A stretch of 64,000 bases of DNA from Lysinibacillus pinottii (GCF_024753545.1 NZ_JANTOO010000008.1:43612-107611), one strand, 5' to 3'. Positions 1-8,230 are shown, counted from the first letter of the stretch. A program made the numbers and translations. Notes: generated from the letters alone by a model not told the origin.

Positions 1-199
1 AAATATCTTGTTCATTTAACAAGACTGTCCCACTTTCCGGCTTTAGGAGACGATACATATTTTTAAGCAAGGTCGACTTCCCACTACCATTAGGGCCGAT
101 TAACCCGACAAATTGCTTTTTCTTTATTTTTACACTTACCTCGTGAAGTATTTGCTGATCGTAAATGGAGAATGATACTTGTTTTGCTTCTAATGTCAT
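1..199 (-). CDS. btuD: Vitamin B12 ABC transporter ATP-binding protein, N-terminal part (runs off the window)
   Basis: Only the first ~66 codons lie in the window. The translation begins MTLEAKQVSF and carries a Walker A motif GPNGSGKST near residue 40, as in the FecE/BtuD ATPases that power metal-chelate and cobalamin importers. The start at 199 follows GAAGGAG in the end of the permease gene, whose stop is 5 bases upstream, so the two are one operon. The cobalamin riboswitch ahead of the permease makes B12 or a corrinoid the likely substrate. No substrate-binding protein (BtuF) gene is visible; it may lie beyond the window edge. Confidence 0.85.
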   Translation of the reverse strand, partial: MTLEAKQVSFSIYDQQILHEVSVKIKKKQFVGLIGPNGSGKSTLLKNMYRLLKPESGTVLLNEQDI

Positions 200-204
200 A
201 GAAC

Positions 205-1251
205 TTAATCTCCTTCACCGAAAGAATAATTGTTACGACGGAGCAACCAAATGAAAAATGGTCCCCCACAGAAAGCTGTAATAATACCGATTGGCATCTC
301 CTGTGGGGCAATTATAATGCGAGCTAAAGCATCTGCCCAGACTAAGAATATCCCTCCTAATAAAGCACTGACCGGTATTACATATTTATAGTTAGAACCG
401 ACAATTAACCGTACTATATGCGGAATAATTAATCCCACAAATCCGATAGAACCACTGACTGCTACAAGTACCCCCGTTAAAAGAGAGACAAGTAATATGA
501 GCTGTATGCGAAATTGTTGAAGATTGACTCCTAATGTTACAGCAGCCTCTTCCCCAAGTAATAGCAAATTTAAATTTCGATAAAATAGCCATAAAAGGGC
601 AAACACTATGAAAAAGATGGAAGCTGGAATAATAATATTACTCCATTTAGCTCCAGCTAAGCTTCCTAACATCCAAAACATAACGGCCTTTAATGCACCC
701 TCTTGCTTTGACATCATTAATATAAAATTAGAAATGGCTGTTAATATAAAGGAAACTGCCATTCCTGCCAATAGTAAGCGAAAAATCGAGACCCTGCCAC
801 CTACGCGCGATAAGAAAAACACTAACCCAATCGCAAGCAAAGACCCTATAAAAGCTGATACAGAAAGTGCGTAAATACCTAAAAATGAAAAAGCACCTAA
901 AATAATTACTGAAGTTGCTCCAACTGCTGCTCCTGAAGAAATTCCTAATATGTACGGGTCTGCAATGGAATTTCTTACAAGTGCCTGAATTGCTGCCCCT
1001 GCAATGGCTAAACCCGCTCCAACAATAGCCGCAAGGATGACACGGGGTACTCTTATTTGCCATATAATAATTTCCTGTGAGCGACTCCAATCCTGCTCTA
1101 TTGTTTGTTGTATAAAGGGTAATTTTGAAAGAATTACTTTCCATACATATAATGGCGTCACAGAAACAGATCCTACCATCACAGCAAATGTCATGGATAC
1201 GATTAATACTAAAAGAAGCACTAAAGAAAATAACATAAATTTTTTATTCAT
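205..1251 (-). CDS. btuC: Vitamin B12 ABC transporter permease (FecCD/BtuC family)
   Basis: This is a 348-residue polytopic membrane protein of the FecCD family: a hydrophobic N-terminus, VRVPRVILAAIVGAGLAIAG near residue 70, the conserved NSIADPYILGISSGAA stretch, and GFVGLIIPHIVR near residue 270, which is the loop that contacts the ATPase. Its length is normal for the family. The ATG at 1251 has AGGAG 8 bases upstream. It is the first gene after a cobalamin riboswitch and precedes the ATPase gene, so it should form the membrane channel of a B12 importer. A siderophore permease of the same family occurs at 31385, but that one has a Fur box instead, which separates their roles. Confidence 0.88.
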   Translation of the reverse strand: MNKKFMLFSLVLLLVLIVSMTFAVMVGSVSVTPLYVWKVILSKLPFIQQTIEQDWSRSQEIIIWQIRVPRVILAAIVGAGLAIAGAAIQALVRNSIADPYILGISSGAAVGATSVIILGAFSFLGIYALSVSAFIGSLLAIGLVFFLSRVGGRVSIFRLLLAGMAVSFILTAISNFILMMSKQEGALKAVMFWMLGSLAGAKWSNIIIPASIFFIVFALLWLFYRNLNLLLLGEEAAVTLGVNLQQFRIQLILLVSLLTGVLVAVSGSIGFVGLIIPHIVRLIVGSNYKYVIPVSALLGGIFLVWADALARIIIAPQEMPIGIITAFCGGPFFIWLLRRNNYSFGEGD

Positions 1252-1342
1252 TCATTAAACTCCTACTAAGATGATGAATGAAGCAATTAAATATACTTTC
1301 GCATGATTTTGGCCAGATCCTCTTACTTCAGTTAGCACTCAA

Positions 1343-1384
1343 TAAAAAAAGGGCATTTCGTGCAAAATATGCACAAAAATACCC
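1343..1384 (-). terminator. Intrinsic terminator of the cobalamin riboswitch (expression platform)
   Basis: On the minus strand a hairpin with arms GGGTATTTTTGTGCA and TGCACGAAATGCCC is followed by seven T residues. It lies between the riboswitch aptamer and btuC. This placement suggests that B12 binding favours early transcription termination. Confidence 0.8.
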
Positions 1385-1461
1385 TCGAATAAACAAAGTC
1401 AGAAAATCCAGCTATTGTCCGTAATTGCTTGCATCCTCGTGGGCATTACAGGTATTACTTA

Positions 1462-1640
1462 TTGGCAGGTCTCCTGGCTTCGATTCATCATCCTATAATT
1501 AGCCTTCCCATTTTAATAGTGGCAAATAAACATGATAGGACTCCTCGTTACAGTTGCGGGACAGCATCGGACTTCCACCGATTTCCCTTTTAAGCGACAT
1601 TGTTTCAAATGTCACACCAATAGTATGTGAAGTTATAAAA
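1462..1640 (-). promoter_or_regulatory. Cobalamin (B12) riboswitch aptamer
   Basis: Read on the minus strand, the region holds GCTGTCCCGCAACTGTAAC (1545-1565) and, at its 3' end, the B12 box AAGCCAGGAGACCTGCC (1464-1480). Both are hallmark conserved segments of cobalamin riboswitches, at the expected distance. It sits in the leader of btuCD with a terminator hairpin downstream, so it should switch the importer off when cobalamin is plentiful. The outer limits are approximate. Confidence 0.93.
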
Positions 1641-1728
1641 TTATGACGATTCTATCATACATTTTTATAGATACTTAGTCTACAAGGAATTTCCAGCATA
1701 CTTGAGTTAACAATGAACAAAAATTAAG

Positions 1729-1757
1729 TTGACACAAAAAACTTAGTTTTTTACACT
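1729..1757 (+). promoter_or_regulatory. Sigma-A promoter for bioY
   Basis: TTGACA (1729-1734) and TACACT (1752-1757) are separated by 17 bases, 34 bases before the bioY start. I looked for a BirA-type inverted repeat and did not find a convincing one. Confidence 0.6.
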
Positions 1758-1790
1758 ATCGGTAAGTACTCTGAAATAAGAGGTGAAATC

Positions 1791-2387
1791 ATGACAACAG
1801 CAACAAATCAAAGTCATCAAAAATTAAGAACTGTAGATATGGCATATATTGGATTATTTTCTACCCTTATGATGATCGGCGCCAATATAACTTCCTTTGT
1901 ACCCTTTATGACAGTGGGAGGAGTACCGATTACTCTCCAAACCCTTTTTGCCATTTTAGCAGGACTTATTTTGGGTAGTAGAAAGGGAGCGCTTGCCTGC
2001 ACAGTTTATATGTGCATTGGATTAGCAGGAGCCCCTGTCTTTGCTCGCTTTGGTGGAGGCTTTAGTCAACTATTAAGCCCCACATTTGGATTCATTATTA
2101 CCTTTATTTTAGCAGCGTATATGGCTGGATTAATGGTAGAACGAAGTGGTACGAGAAAAAGCTATATTCTAGCGGCATTTTTGGCAACTGCTCTCAATTA
2201 TTTAATAGGTACCAACTGGCTGTTTATTGCATACAAACTATGGGCCAGTGCGCCAGAGGGTTTTTCCTATAGATTAGCTTGGCTCTGGATGATCCCCCCA
2301 CTTCCAAAAGATATTATTTTAGCTATTTTCGCTGGTTTTTTAGCGTACCGACTGCAAAAAACATTGAAAATCTTACCCATTCAATAA
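1791..2387 (+). CDS. bioY: Biotin transporter BioY (ECF S component)
   Basis: This 198-residue membrane protein matches BioY: an N-terminal helix, then ITLQTLFAILAGLILGSRKG, GLAGAPVFARFGGG and LLSPTFGFIITF, which form the biotin-binding S component of energy-coupling-factor importers. About six hydrophobic segments and the length are typical. The ATG at 1791 follows AGAGGTG. It stands alone between its own promoter and a terminator at 2399. No EcfA/EcfT genes lie nearby, so it would either share the cell's common ECF module or work alone. Biotin regulation by BirA is plausible but not shown by the sequence. Confidence 0.92.
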   Translation: MTTATNQSHQKLRTVDMAYIGLFSTLMMIGANITSFVPFMTVGGVPITLQTLFAILAGLILGSRKGALACTVYMCIGLAGAPVFARFGGGFSQLLSPTFGFIITFILAAYMAGLMVERSGTRKSYILAAFLATALNYLIGTNWLFIAYKLWASAPEGFSYRLAWLWMIPPLPKDIILAIFAGFLAYRLQKTLKILPIQ

Positions 2388-2398
2388 CGCTTACACCC

Positions 2399-2431
2399 AC
2401 TTCTTAAGTTAATGGACTAAAGAAGTTTTTT
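2399..2431 (+). terminator. Terminator after bioY
   Basis: The hairpin ACTTCTT / AAGAAGT is followed by a T run, 12 bases after the bioY stop. Confidence 0.65.
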
Positions 2432-2503
2432 GTAATCGTTAATGTTCATCCTTTCTGCATATTTGTTTGTTACAGTAAGGGCAAATAGAAAGGAGAATCT
2501 CAT

Positions 2504-3088
2504 ATGACATTCAAACGAAGGTGGTCAGGTGGACTATTATTAGCAGTTGTTTTACTAACTTTATCAGCTTGTTCTGAAGATAAAACGGAGCCTTCATCAA
2601 CTTCAAATAATACTCCAGAGTCGGAGCAACAAACAGAAATGGATCACTCCACGATGAACCATTCTAGCTCAGCAGAAGTACCAGCTACATTAAAAAAGGC
2701 TGAAGATCCAACATTTCCGGTAGGAAGTACCGCTTTGATTAAAGATGGGCATATGGAAGGGATGAAAGGTGCTGAAGCGACAATTGTTGGTGCCTATAAA
2801 ACTACAGCCTATATTATTTCTTATAATCCAACATCTGGTGGCGAACGTGTAGAGAATCATAAATGGATTATCCATGAGGAATTAATTGATGTAGGAGAAG
2901 CGCCTTTATCCTCTGACACAGAGGTAAAAACGACTGCTACTCATATGGCAGGAATGAAAAACGCGACTGTCCGAATTGAAGAAGCTGTACCAACCACTGT
3001 TTATATGGTTGATTATATTTCTACGACGAATGGTGAAACAGTGAAAAATCATAAATGGGTAACAGAAGATGAGTTAACAGCGCAATAA
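2504..3088 (+). CDS. YdhK-like lipoprotein with tandem DUF1541 repeats
   Basis: A 194-residue exported lipoprotein. A signal peptide ends in the lipobox LSAC at residues 20-23. It is followed by a low-complexity Ser/Thr/Glu and Met/His-containing linker (MDHSTMNHSS) and two tandem ~60-residue DUF1541 repeats. The repeats begin at about residues 75 and 140, each with H-M-x-G-M-K/N-x-A and ending NHKWI/V-x-E-E/D-L. B. subtilis YdhK has the same architecture; its function is unknown. The Met/His motifs resemble copper-binding segments, which is inference only. The ATG follows AGGAGAA. The gene is convergent with the two-component system at 3145 and shares a terminator with it. Confidence 0.85.
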   Translation: MTFKRRWSGGLLLAVVLLTLSACSEDKTEPSSTSNNTPESEQQTEMDHSTMNHSSSAEVPATLKKAEDPTFPVGSTALIKDGHMEGMKGAEATIVGAYKTTAYIISYNPTSGGERVENHKWIIHEELIDVGEAPLSSDTEVKTTATHMAGMKNATVRIEEAVPTTVYMVDYISTTNGETVKNHKWVTEDELTAQ

Positions 3089-3092
3089 TCCG

Positions 3093-3130
3093 AACAACCT
3101 CTCCCAATAGATTTGGCAGAGGTTGTTTTC
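3093..3130. terminator. Bidirectional terminator between the YdhK-like gene and the response regulator
   Basis: The hairpin AACAACCTCT / AGAGGTTGTT is followed by T-rich sequence on the plus strand. It lies between two converging genes. Confidence 0.7.
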
Positions 3131-3144
3131 TAGTTTTTATGTTC

Positions 3145-3831
3145 TCAAGGCTTTCGATCCGCAAACTTATGCCATTTATAGCCGATTCCCCAAACAGTTT
3201 GCAAATAATCATCAGCAGGAAAACCGCTTTTTCTTAATTTTTCACGTAAATTTCGGACATGGGAATCGATAGTGCGATCCTCAATGGATACATGATATCC
3301 CCAAACTGTATTAATAAGATGTTCCCTTGAAAATACTTTATTTTGATAATCTAGAAATAAGGACATCATGGAAAATTCTTTTGGTGTTAATGGGATGGCT
3401 TCTTGTTGAAAATATAATTCAAAGGATTCTTTATCTAAGCGTAACCCCTCAAAGACAACGACTTTGTTTTCTACTTTGGTTCTCCTTAATACAGCATGTA
3501 TACGTGCTAATAGCTCTTCCTCATCGAAAGGTTTTAATATATAATCATCTGCCCCAATGTTTAATCCTTTTACAATATCCGAGTGCTCTCCTTTTGCCGT
3601 AAGCATGATGATAGGTACATGCCAAAACTTCCTGATTTCTTGGCACACTTGAAATCCATCCATCTCTGGCATCATAATATCCAAAAGAACTAAATCAACA
3701 TGCTCTTCCTCTAGATATATGAGCGCATCATGAATGGACGACATGGCTCTACAATGAAACACCGGCTCTAAATAAAGAGTCAATAAATCTAACATTCTTG
3801 GTTCATCGTCTATGCATAAAATGGTTTTCAT
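3145..3831 (-). CDS. OmpR-family DNA-binding response regulator
   Basis: This 228-residue protein has an N-terminal receiver domain with the acidic pair D8/D9, phospho-acceptor D51 (LLDIMMPEMDG) and a conserved Lys in YILKPFDEEE. A C-terminal winged-helix domain (about 130-225) ends in the typical TVWGIGYKW. It would be phosphorylated by the kinase encoded just upstream and bind DNA. The start at 3831 lies 29 bases inside the kinase gene, preceded by GGAGCGG, so the two are translationally coupled. The family is clear; the regulated genes and signal are not. The adjacent YdhK-like lipoprotein gene is convergent, so it is not part of this operon. Confidence 0.93.
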   Translation of the reverse strand: MKTILCIDDEPRMLDLLTLYLEPVFHCRAMSSIHDALIYLEEEHVDLVLLDIMMPEMDGFQVCQEIRKFWHVPIIMLTAKGEHSDIVKGLNIGADDYILKPFDEEELLARIHAVLRRTKVENKVVVFEGLRLDKESFELYFQQEAIPLTPKEFSMMSLFLDYQNKVFSREHLINTVWGYHVSIEDRTIDSHVRNLREKLRKSGFPADDYLQTVWGIGYKWHKFADRKP

Positions 3832-5203
3832 CCGCTCCTACTCCTTTAAACGATAATTCAAAAACAGTCCCTTTATTTAGTTCACTTTTAACCGTCACTT
3901 CTCCCCCATGGGCCTGTACGAGTTCCTTGACAATTGCAAGACCTAATCCAGAGCCACCTAAAGCACGACTTCTAGATTTTTCTACACGGTAAAAGCGCTC
4001 AAAAATAAACGGTAAATCTTTGTTGGGAATCCCTCTTCCTGTATCACGAATAATAATCGTTAAGACACCATTGACCTTCTTAACATTTACCGTGGTAGTA
4101 TCTCCCTGTCCGCAATAGGTCAATGCGTTATTTAATAGATTGATTATTATTTGCTCTAATCTTGCCTCATCTGCCCATAACGTTAAGCCGTTTTCACAGC
4201 ATACCTCAAAGTGGATATCTTTTTCTTGAAAAGCAGGGCTTAATTTCCCCTTAATGCCAGTAAAAAAAGCCTGTAAATCTAGATTTTGTTTTTCAATTAT
4301 AAAGGAGTTTTCATCCATTTTAGCTAGATCAAATAAATCCTTTATTAAACGAGAAAGTCTATTTGTCTCTTCCCGTATAATGGCTAAATATTTTTGTCGA
4401 TCCTGCGCTGATAAATCACGTTTATAAAGAATATCGGTATAGCCTTTAATAAAGGTTATCGGTGTACGAAGCTCATGGGCAATACTAGATAAAAACTCTT
4501 CGCGTTCCTGCCTTAAATGATTTAACTCATTGGATAGTAGCTGAATGGCATTCGATAAATCTCCAAGTTCATCTTTGCCATTTGTAGAAAGAGCGACAGT
4601 AAAATCCCCTTTACTCATTTTCAAAGTGGCCTCTTTCATCTGAATTAATGGTTCCGCAAGTTTTCTAGATAACACAATGATGACAGCAATGGTTACTAAA
4701 CCAGAGACAATGCCCACAATAAGAAAATGTTTATTTAAACGTTTCATTAAAGCATGGATTGAGTCTGTATTTTGAAACATAAAGACATAGCCAATCGTTG
4801 TCTGCTCTCTTTTCATTGGACTAATAGTAGCAATAGCTTTTACCTCTCGCCAGTTATCTTGTAGAATCTTTCCCTCGTATGGAATAGTCTCATCTATTTT
4901 CTTTATCAGCTCTTTGATTTCAGGATGTAGTTGCGAGGAGGCTAAAATGATCCCCTCAGCATCTGTCACCACTACATCTGTAGATTCTTCCGATTCCATC
5001 AGGACGACATGTGCTAATGTTTCGTTATTAAAGTTCTGTTCTAATATTGTGCGATGTGAGTTTCCTCTCGCTTGCAAACTTGCTAATTCTTCTTCGACTC
5101 TAGAATTAGTCAATGAGGCGTGTAAAAAAAACATCATAAATGTTTCAATACAAAATAATGTAATGAAAAAGATGATGCCTAGCTTTAGTGATAATTTTCT
5201 CAT
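3803..5203 (-). CDS. Membrane sensor histidine kinase
   Basis: A 466-residue kinase. It has a first membrane helix (about 8-28), an extracytoplasmic sensing region of ~130 residues, a second helix (about 158-179), a HAMP linker (to about 233), and a HisKA domain with phospho-acceptor H243 in IAHELRTP. The HATPase domain has N box NLLNNAL, G1 DTGRGIP and G2 GGSGLGLAIV. It autophosphorylates and passes the phosphate to the response regulator at 3145, whose start overlaps its 3' end. The extracellular part shows no sequence I recognise, so the stimulus is unknown. It resembles the BaeS/ResE group in layout. Confidence 0.92.
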   Translation of the reverse strand: MRKLSLKLGIIFFITLFCIETFMMFFLHASLTNSRVEEELASLQARGNSHRTILEQNFNNETLAHVVLMESEESTDVVVTDAEGIILASSQLHPEIKELIKKIDETIPYEGKILQDNWREVKAIATISPMKREQTTIGYVFMFQNTDSIHALMKRLNKHFLIVGIVSGLVTIAVIIVLSRKLAEPLIQMKEATLKMSKGDFTVALSTNGKDELGDLSNAIQLLSNELNHLRQEREEFLSSIAHELRTPITFIKGYTDILYKRDLSAQDRQKYLAIIREETNRLSRLIKDLFDLAKMDENSFIIEKQNLDLQAFFTGIKGKLSPAFQEKDIHFEVCCENGLTLWADEARLEQIIINLLNNALTYCGQGDTTTVNVKKVNGVLTIIIRDTGRGIPNKDLPFIFERFYRVEKSRSRALGGSGLGLAIVKELVQAHGGEVTVKSELNKGTVFELSFKGVGADENHFMHRR

Positions 5204-5283
5204 CTGTAACCACCATTTTAGAGTTTCTTACTAGTATATCGGCAAAATATGAAGATTTCATGCAGAAAAAAGCTCGATCCAAA

Positions 5284-5320
5284 CAGAAAAAGACCCATAA
5301 GTATACTATAAACTTATGGG
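5284..5320 (-). terminator. Terminator at the end of the quinone-stress operon
   Basis: On the minus strand CCCATAAGT / ACTTATGGG forms a perfect 9-bp stem followed by CTTTTT, just past the stop of the FMN reductase gene. Confidence 0.75.
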
Positions 5321-5332
5321 TTAGGTTTTAAA

Positions 5333-5875
5333 TTAAATGTATTTTTTTGACCAGTTTAAGAAATTATCGATGACTACATCTAAGAATTTCACTGTACCCT
5401 CATCCGTCAAATTACCTTCTTCATCAAATTTAGTATGCACAGCACCGATATAAACATCATTACCACTTAGTAATGGTGAATTAATACCAGGTGAGAATAA
5501 TATATCACGCAGATGTAATTGTGCTTTAACAGTACCTAAATTCCCCATAGATGCACCCATTATAATAGATGGCTTGCCAATCATTACTTTATCTACACGA
5601 GATAACCAGTCAATTGCATTAACCATCACACCTGGAACAGTTCCATTATATTCTGGTGTTATCCATAACACTGCATCTGCAGCCTTTACTTTCGCTTTAA
5701 AATCAAGTACTGCTTGTGGTGCTTCATTTTCGATATCTTGGTTGTACATCGGTAAATCCTTCAGACTTAACACTTCTAGATCCAATTTCTCGGCATAACG
5801 TTTTTCAATAAATTGAGCTAATTGCATATTATAAGATTCTTTACGGATACTCCCTACGATGGCTACTACTTTCAC
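5333..5875 (-). CDS. NADPH-dependent FMN reductase / azoreductase-like flavoprotein
   Basis: This 180-residue flavodoxin-like protein has the FMN phosphate-binding loop GSIRKESYN at residues 8-16 and LWITPEYNGTVPG, which are hallmarks of the NADPH-dependent FMN/azo/quinone reductases. I start it at the GTG at 5875, which has AGGAGG 7 bases upstream. The longer frame to 5905 would add ten unconserved residues and place this ribosome site inside the gene. It is last in the line mhqR-mhqO-nitroreductase-FMN reductase, so a role in reducing quinones or nitro/azo compounds fits. The exact substrate is not visible. Confidence 0.85.
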   Translation of the reverse strand: MKVVAIVGSIRKESYNMQLAQFIEKRYAEKLDLEVLSLKDLPMYNQDIENEAPQAVLDFKAKVKAADAVLWITPEYNGTVPGVMVNAIDWLSRVDKVMIGKPSIIMGASMGNLGTVKAQLHLRDILFSPGINSPLLSGNDVYIGAVHTKFDEEGNLTDEGTVKFLDVVIDNFLNWSKKYI

Positions 5876-5939
5876 GATGTTTCCTCCTAAATGTATATTA
5901 TTCATAGTATTTATATAACTTTTGTAATTTTATACCACT

Positions 5940-6557
5940 TTAATAATAAGTGGCAAATTCTTCGACTGGCTTACGATAACCGCGTAAACGACGACTGCTT
6001 TCTTTTTCTTTCCCAATAGTAATCATGAGAGCTATTTCTTGCTCTTCGGGCACATTGAAAAGCTCACGCATTTTTTGATTATCGAAGCCTATCATAGGAC
6101 AAGTGTCCCATCCGCGATTTTTCGCTGCTAGCATAAATAACATTGCTGACAAAGATGCATTTCGAATCGCTTCTTCTTTCATAAATGCATCGCCGCGATC
6201 TTCATAAAAGTGAGTATTCTCAGCAACTATTTCTTCTAACTCATATGTTGTGATAATCCCTAAGTCCACCATACCCTGACTTAGTTCAGCCGTGTTTTTA
6301 TAAGCTTTTTTATCACCTAATACAAGAATGACCCCAGAAGCTGAATGTACTTTATATTGACCATATGCAGCTTCTCTTACTTTTTCCTTCATAGTCTCAT
6401 CTAACACAACGATGTAATTGGCATGCTGTAAGTTAAAAGCTGACGGAGCAAGTTTAACATCCTCTAAAATTGGACGTATATCTTCCTCAGTCATTTTTAC
6501 GTCCTTTAAAAAATTGTTCGCCGATCGACGCTTATCAATTAATTTGGAAAATTCCAT
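5940..6557 (-). CDS. mhqN: Nitroreductase-family FMN oxidoreductase (MhqN-like)
   Basis: A 205-residue nitroreductase. The N-terminal RRSANNF is the FMN-binding basic motif, APSAFNLQHA near residue 38 is the second flavin contact, and KNRGWDTCPMIGFD near residue 147 is the conserved core. These NAD(P)H enzymes reduce quinones and nitroaromatics by two electrons. The ATG at 6557 follows GGGGG. It lies 68 bases after the ring-cleaving dioxygenase gene. In B. subtilis the equivalent mhqN gene is partnered with mhqO under MhqR. The symbol rests on this context and is less certain than the family. Confidence 0.82.
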   Translation of the reverse strand: MEFSKLIDKRRSANNFLKDVKMTEEDIRPILEDVKLAPSAFNLQHANYIVVLDETMKEKVREAAYGQYKVHSASGVILVLGDKKAYKNTAELSQGMVDLGIITTYELEEIVAENTHFYEDRGDAFMKEEAIRNASLSAMLFMLAAKNRGWDTCPMIGFDNQKMRELFNVPEEQEIALMITIGKEKESSRRLRGYRKPVEEFATYY

Positions 6558-6625
6558 TCATTAAACCCCCAATCCAATATGTAACCATTCAGTAGAGAAA
6601 AAATTGTCTACTGAATAAAATAATA

Positions 6626-7609
6626 TTACTCATATTCTTTATCGAACGTAATGGAACTTCTTACAGTATCTATAGGGCGAACAAGGCCTTCAATTTGGGT
6701 ACGTTTTGGTTCTAGGAATGGTGGTAATGAAAGTTTTTCTCCTAAAGTTTCGTACGGCTCATCTCCCATAAATCCTGGGCCATCTGTTGCTAACTCAAAT
6801 AAAATTTGTGGCGCTACACGTGCATATAATGATTCAAAGAAATGACGATTTACATAGCCAGATGTGTGGAAACCAAAGCTTTCAAAACGCGCAGTCCATT
6901 CATCTAATACTGCACGATCCTCTACACGGAAGGCTGCATGGTGAACAGTACCAAAACCTTGGCGCGCTACTGGTAACACAGTGTTGTGTTCTACAATCAC
7001 TTGGGCTCCATTTCCACCCTCACCTACTTCAAATAGATGGAAGTCACCCTCCTCCCCAATCTCGGTAAACAGCATTACTTTTTCTAAAACATCTTTAAAG
7101 TAATTGAAATTAGCTACGCGAATAAATACTGGTCCTAAACCTGTAATAGCATATTTAAGTGGAATAGGACCGACCTGCCAAGGCGTACCTGATGCAATTC
7201 CTGTATCATGCTCATCAGAAATAAGCTGATACTGCTGATCATCAAAATCCACGAATGATAATGTTTTTTTACCAAACTGCTCTTTAATACCAGTATGCTT
7301 TACATGCAATCGATCAAAGCGCTTTTCCCAATATTCTAAGGAAGCATCTGTTGGCACACGGAAGGAAGTCTTTGAAATTTCGTTCGTACCATGTACACCT
7401 TTTTGAATGTTAGGGAAATCAAAAAACGTCATATCTGTACCAGCACTACCTTTATCATCTGCAAAGAATAAATGATATGTTTGAATGTCATCCTGATTTA
7501 CTGTTTTCTTCACTAAACGCATTCCTAATACATAGGTAAAGAATTTATAGTTTTCTTCAGCACTGCTTGTAATAGCGGTTACGTGGTGTACACCTTTTAA
7601 ATGGTTCAT
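6626..7609 (-). CDS. mhqO: Hydroquinone-type ring-cleaving dioxygenase (MhqO/MhqA-like, glyoxalase fold)
   Basis: A 327-residue vicinal-oxygen-chelate protein with two glyoxalase-like halves. It opens with GVHHVTAITSSAEENYKFF, which supplies the first metal-ligand His, and has VHHAAFRVED near residue 220 and LFELATDGPGF near 272 (Glu ligand). This is the layout of the MhqO/MhqA/YkcA dioxygenases, which use Fe(II) to open hydroquinone rings. A strong AGGAGG precedes the ATG, and a perfect MhqR-type operator lies 17-34 bases upstream, in the gap after mhqR. It should therefore be induced by quinone-like electrophiles and act together with the two reductases. Confidence 0.88.
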   Translation of the reverse strand: MNHLKGVHHVTAITSSAEENYKFFTYVLGMRLVKKTVNQDDIQTYHLFFADDKGSAGTDMTFFDFPNIQKGVHGTNEISKTSFRVPTDASLEYWEKRFDRLHVKHTGIKEQFGKKTLSFVDFDDQQYQLISDEHDTGIASGTPWQVGPIPLKYAITGLGPVFIRVANFNYFKDVLEKVMLFTEIGEEGDFHLFEVGEGGNGAQVIVEHNTVLPVARQGFGTVHHAAFRVEDRAVLDEWTARFESFGFHTSGYVNRHFFESLYARVAPQILFELATDGPGFMGDEPYETLGEKLSLPPFLEPKRTQIEGLVRPIDTVRSSITFDKEYE

Positions 7610-7625
7610 AAAATTCTCCTCCTAT

Positions 7626-7643
7626 TATCTCGAAATCGAGATA
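7626..7643. promoter_or_regulatory. MhqR operator upstream of mhqO
   Basis: TATCTCGAAATCGAGATA is an almost perfect 9+9 inverted repeat. As I recall it, the published B. subtilis MhqR site has the form TATCTCGAATTCGAGATA. It sits between mhqR and mhqO, close to the mhqO ribosome site. Confidence 0.85.
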
Positions 7644-7658
7644 TTTATTTAAATTTTT

Positions 7659-8093
7659 TTAATGTTCATTAGCATTTTTGCCAACCTTTTTAAGGGACAA
7701 AATCATTGTATCCAGCTCCTGAGGCTCCAATACTTCAAATATTTCATTTATTTTTTGTTCATGCTTAGGGAAAATCTCTTCCATTAAAATTTGTCCCTCA
7801 TGTGTAAGCAATACATAAGTGACACGTCGATCTCTAGGGCAAGATTTGCGATATACATAGCCTTTTTGTTCAAGCTTATCAATTACATACGTAATACTAC
7901 TGCTAGCAATTAATATTCTTTTGCCGATTACTTGAATGGGCTGCTCGCCACGATGATACAGAAATTCAAGGACTGAAAATTCGGTTTGATTTAAGTCAAA
8001 TTGAAGTAAATCCCTTTTTGTTGCTTCCTGAATCGTTTGATATGCTCGGAACAAGACCGTAAATGCTTTTAAGTTACGATTGTCTTCCTTCAT
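7659..8093 (-). CDS. mhqR: MarR-family repressor of quinone-stress genes (MhqR-like)
   Basis: A 144-residue winged-helix regulator of the MarR family. The recognition helix region IASSSITYVIDKLEQKGYV and the wing CPRDRRVTYVLLTHEG lie at about residues 60-105, with flanking dimerisation helices. Length and layout match MhqR (YkvE), which releases DNA on exposure to hydroquinones. The ATG at 8093 follows GAGGGAG. One operator lies ahead of it and one ahead of mhqO, implying autoregulation and local control. It contains few cysteines, so it would not sense by the multi-Cys mechanism of some MarR relatives. Confidence 0.88.
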   Translation of the reverse strand: MKEDNRNLKAFTVLFRAYQTIQEATKRDLLQFDLNQTEFSVLEFLYHRGEQPIQVIGKRILIASSSITYVIDKLEQKGYVYRKSCPRDRRVTYVLLTHEGQILMEEIFPKHEQKINEIFEVLEPQELDTMILSLKKVGKNANEH

Positions 8094-8122
8094 ACGACTC
8101 CCTCACTTATTTCGAATTTAAT

Positions 8123-8140
8123 TATCTTTAATTCGAGATA
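8123..8140. promoter_or_regulatory. MhqR operator upstream of mhqR
   Basis: TATCTTTAATTCGAGATA is an imperfect version of the repeat at 7626, degenerate only in the left arm, 30-47 bases before the mhqR start. It implies autoregulation. Confidence 0.75.
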
Positions 8141-8205
8141 ATAATAACATATCCATTTTTAATCAGCAATCATTTTGTTTCGTATTTTAATTGTGAGCTG
8201 AAAAT

Positions 8206-8230
8206 GTTTGTGAACATCCTCTGCGGGTAG
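8206..8230 (+). promoter_or_regulatory. Sigma-B general-stress promoter for the catalase gene
   Basis: GTTTGT (8206-8211), 13 bases, then GGGTAG (8225-8230) matches the sigma-B consensus GTTTaa-N12-15-GGGTAt. It lies 36 bases before the start of the large catalase. B. subtilis katE is a well known sigma-B gene, which supports the reading. Confidence 0.7.

Noticed and set aside
90..311. Small frame overlapping the btuD/btuC junction
   Set aside because: It is a shadow frame across two well supported genes, without a ribosome site or family signature.
1700..1790. BirA operator ahead of bioY
   Set aside because: GTTAACAA and GTTGACAC occur as a loose direct repeat, not the expected inverted repeat.
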